Shown one piece after another: positions 62,900-64,000 of a stretch of 64,000 nucleotides of DNA. The stretch is taken from contig NC_090131.1 in assembly GCF_040581485.1 (NCBI RefSeq), positions 2,542,001 through 2,606,000 of the forward strand, written 5' to 3'. Under the pieces are notes generated by a model. That model worked only from the letters and a program-made list of their open reading frames with translations, searched no databases and had not been told where the DNA came from. The position numbers were made by a program, and so were the translations under genes. This DNA is from Linepithema humile. Its lineage: Eukaryota; Arthropoda; Insecta; Hymenoptera; Formicidae. Every line of letters begins with the position of its first letter. Position 1 is the stretch's first letter.

Positions 62900-64000
62900 A
62901 CCGAAATTGTGTGTACATCGACCAAGTGACAGTTGGAGGGATAACGTCAATTTTTCCGTTCGAACGACGACACGCTCGCGAGCGTGTTTATCCGCTCACC
63001 CGCTCGCTTCGTCGTCCAATGGCAAACTGGTCTCTCGCCTAATCGTTAGCTCCGGCTCGGATTTGATCGACGATCCGGAATACGGGAGCGGACGCTTTAC
63101 GTACAGCCGGTGAAAATGACAACGGCAACGACCGGCCCGGGACGTTGCGGAACGAATTAGGCGCGCCGTCATCAATCCGCGAGCCGCACGCCGAGGAGTA
63201 GGAAGGAACGCGCGTGTTCCAAGGACAGACGCGCCAAGTGTCCGACGGCACACGAGGCATGACGATCATGTATGACGCGGGACGATCGCGCCGGGTTCAC
63301 GACCGGTCGTGCTGATCGTCCGTGATTATCAGGCCGTGGAGGAATGTGCCATATTTCGCCGCTCAGATATCCCGGTGACAGCGAGCGTAGCGGACAGCGC
63401 CTACGCGTCTGAAGGCGAGGGACAAAGACGGGGCGAAACGCAGGGTCGTAATAGCGTAGTTTGGCGAAAGAGAGATATACGCTGATATGTCCCGGAGGAT
63501 TGTATCGGAGAGCAGTGGCCGCGGGAGGTCGACGACACAGTGAGACAATTGCCGGTTCTGTACGCGAACGTACGTTCTTCTCCGCGAAACAAGGGTAATG
63601 CGTGTGTACGCGTCGCTGAAAGTGATACTACTCGCGAGAAAGCAAGGATAAAAGCAGTGATTCGGTGATTGCTTGGTGCTGGTGCTAAAATAGGTGGGTG
63701 ATAAAATAAAGGTGCCGGTGAAAAAAAAAGAAAAGAAGAGCGTGGCAATCTCGCGGTTTCCGTCTTCGAGAGCGCGAAAGAAGGATTGCGTGTGGAAGAA
63801 GAAAGAGAGGAAGGACGAGAGAGAGAGAAAGAGAGAGAACAGAAGTGCGCGGGACGGCGCAAAGACGCACTCGAGAAATCGGTGGAGAACGCGAGAAATA
63901 GTGAGATTCATTCCGTTCGTAATCGTGTTTGCGGCCTCTCGCGACTAGCGGCCGCGCGTAGGAATGGAGAGATCGAGATAATATCACGGAACGAGGTCGA
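62900..64000 (+). promoter_or_regulatory. CpG- and purine-rich right end; 5' leader candidate of a gene beyond the edge
   Basis: High CpG from about 62,940, then a plus-strand purine-rich stretch (63,690-63,860) with GAGAGAGAGAAAGAGAGAG words. Minus-strand frames read as S/L/F-rich peptides, the mirror of the purine tract. The composition suits a long untranslated first exon transcribed rightward. No start codon or donor can be fixed. Confidence 0.3.

Noticed and set aside
63363..63987. Minus-strand frames of 100-182 codons at the right edge
   Set aside because: Ser/Leu/Phe-rich mirrors of the plus-strand GA-rich tract; composition artefacts.
1..64000. tRNA, rRNA, known microRNA or CRISPR-like arrays
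   Set aside because: By eye I found no tRNA B-box with matching arms, no rRNA, none of the well-known insect microRNA mature sequences I checked for, and no spacer-repeat array. This was not a computed search.

Overview
The window looks like AT-rich nuclear DNA from an insect, most likely a hymenopteran and possibly an ant. The genes have GT-AG introns, CpG is not depleted around probable promoters, the RpS28 protein has the 65-residue insect length, and there are many short AT-rich foldback elements and microsatellites. The species call is inference. All gene models were built by hand from exon phases, splice sites and remembered family features; no search was run.

Left part (1-41,000), everything coding on the minus strand. 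Two ABCG half-transporters of the ABCG1/ABCG4 type stand in tandem, with an RpS28 gene between them. The left paralog (A) shows only its first three coding exons (18,274 down to 1,305), and the rest lies beyond the left edge. The right paralog (B) is complete: 11 coding exons from 34,648 to 26,227, 739 residues, with full nucleotide-binding and membrane domains. The P-loop exon is 118 nt with the same phase in both. Introns are long and carry MITE-like elements and AT repeats. CpG-richer patches with consensus minus-strand donors (11.3, 20.3, 38.9 and 41.0 kb) are candidate untranslated first exons.

Middle (41,000-48,500): no gene seen. It holds a compact cluster of palindromes at 44.86-44.96 kb and a 589-bp hairpin element at 47.3 kb.

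Right-centre (48,600-53,700), plus strand: a complete nine-exon TBC1D15/TBC1D17-type Rab GTPase-activating protein (647 residues), then 961 bp after its stop a two-exon Gemin8 gene (238 residues), a subunit of the SMN complex for snRNP assembly.

Right end (53,700-64,000): no recognised protein. From about 56.9 kb the sequence becomes GC- and CpG-rich with purine tracts, GA/CT repeats, a degenerate GGCAGGCGG array, YY1-like ATG motifs and consensus splice donors, as expected of promoters and 5' leaders of genes outside the window. One minus-strand segment ending at a perfect donor at 58,839 is the best candidate for an unassigned first coding exon.

I did not find a convincing undescribed biological system. 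The most distinctive items are a 335-bp long-TIR element with a perfect 9-bp target duplication (a non-autonomous Mutator-like candidate), a GC-AG intron in ABCG B supported by reading-frame phase, the palindrome cluster, and the unassigned exon.
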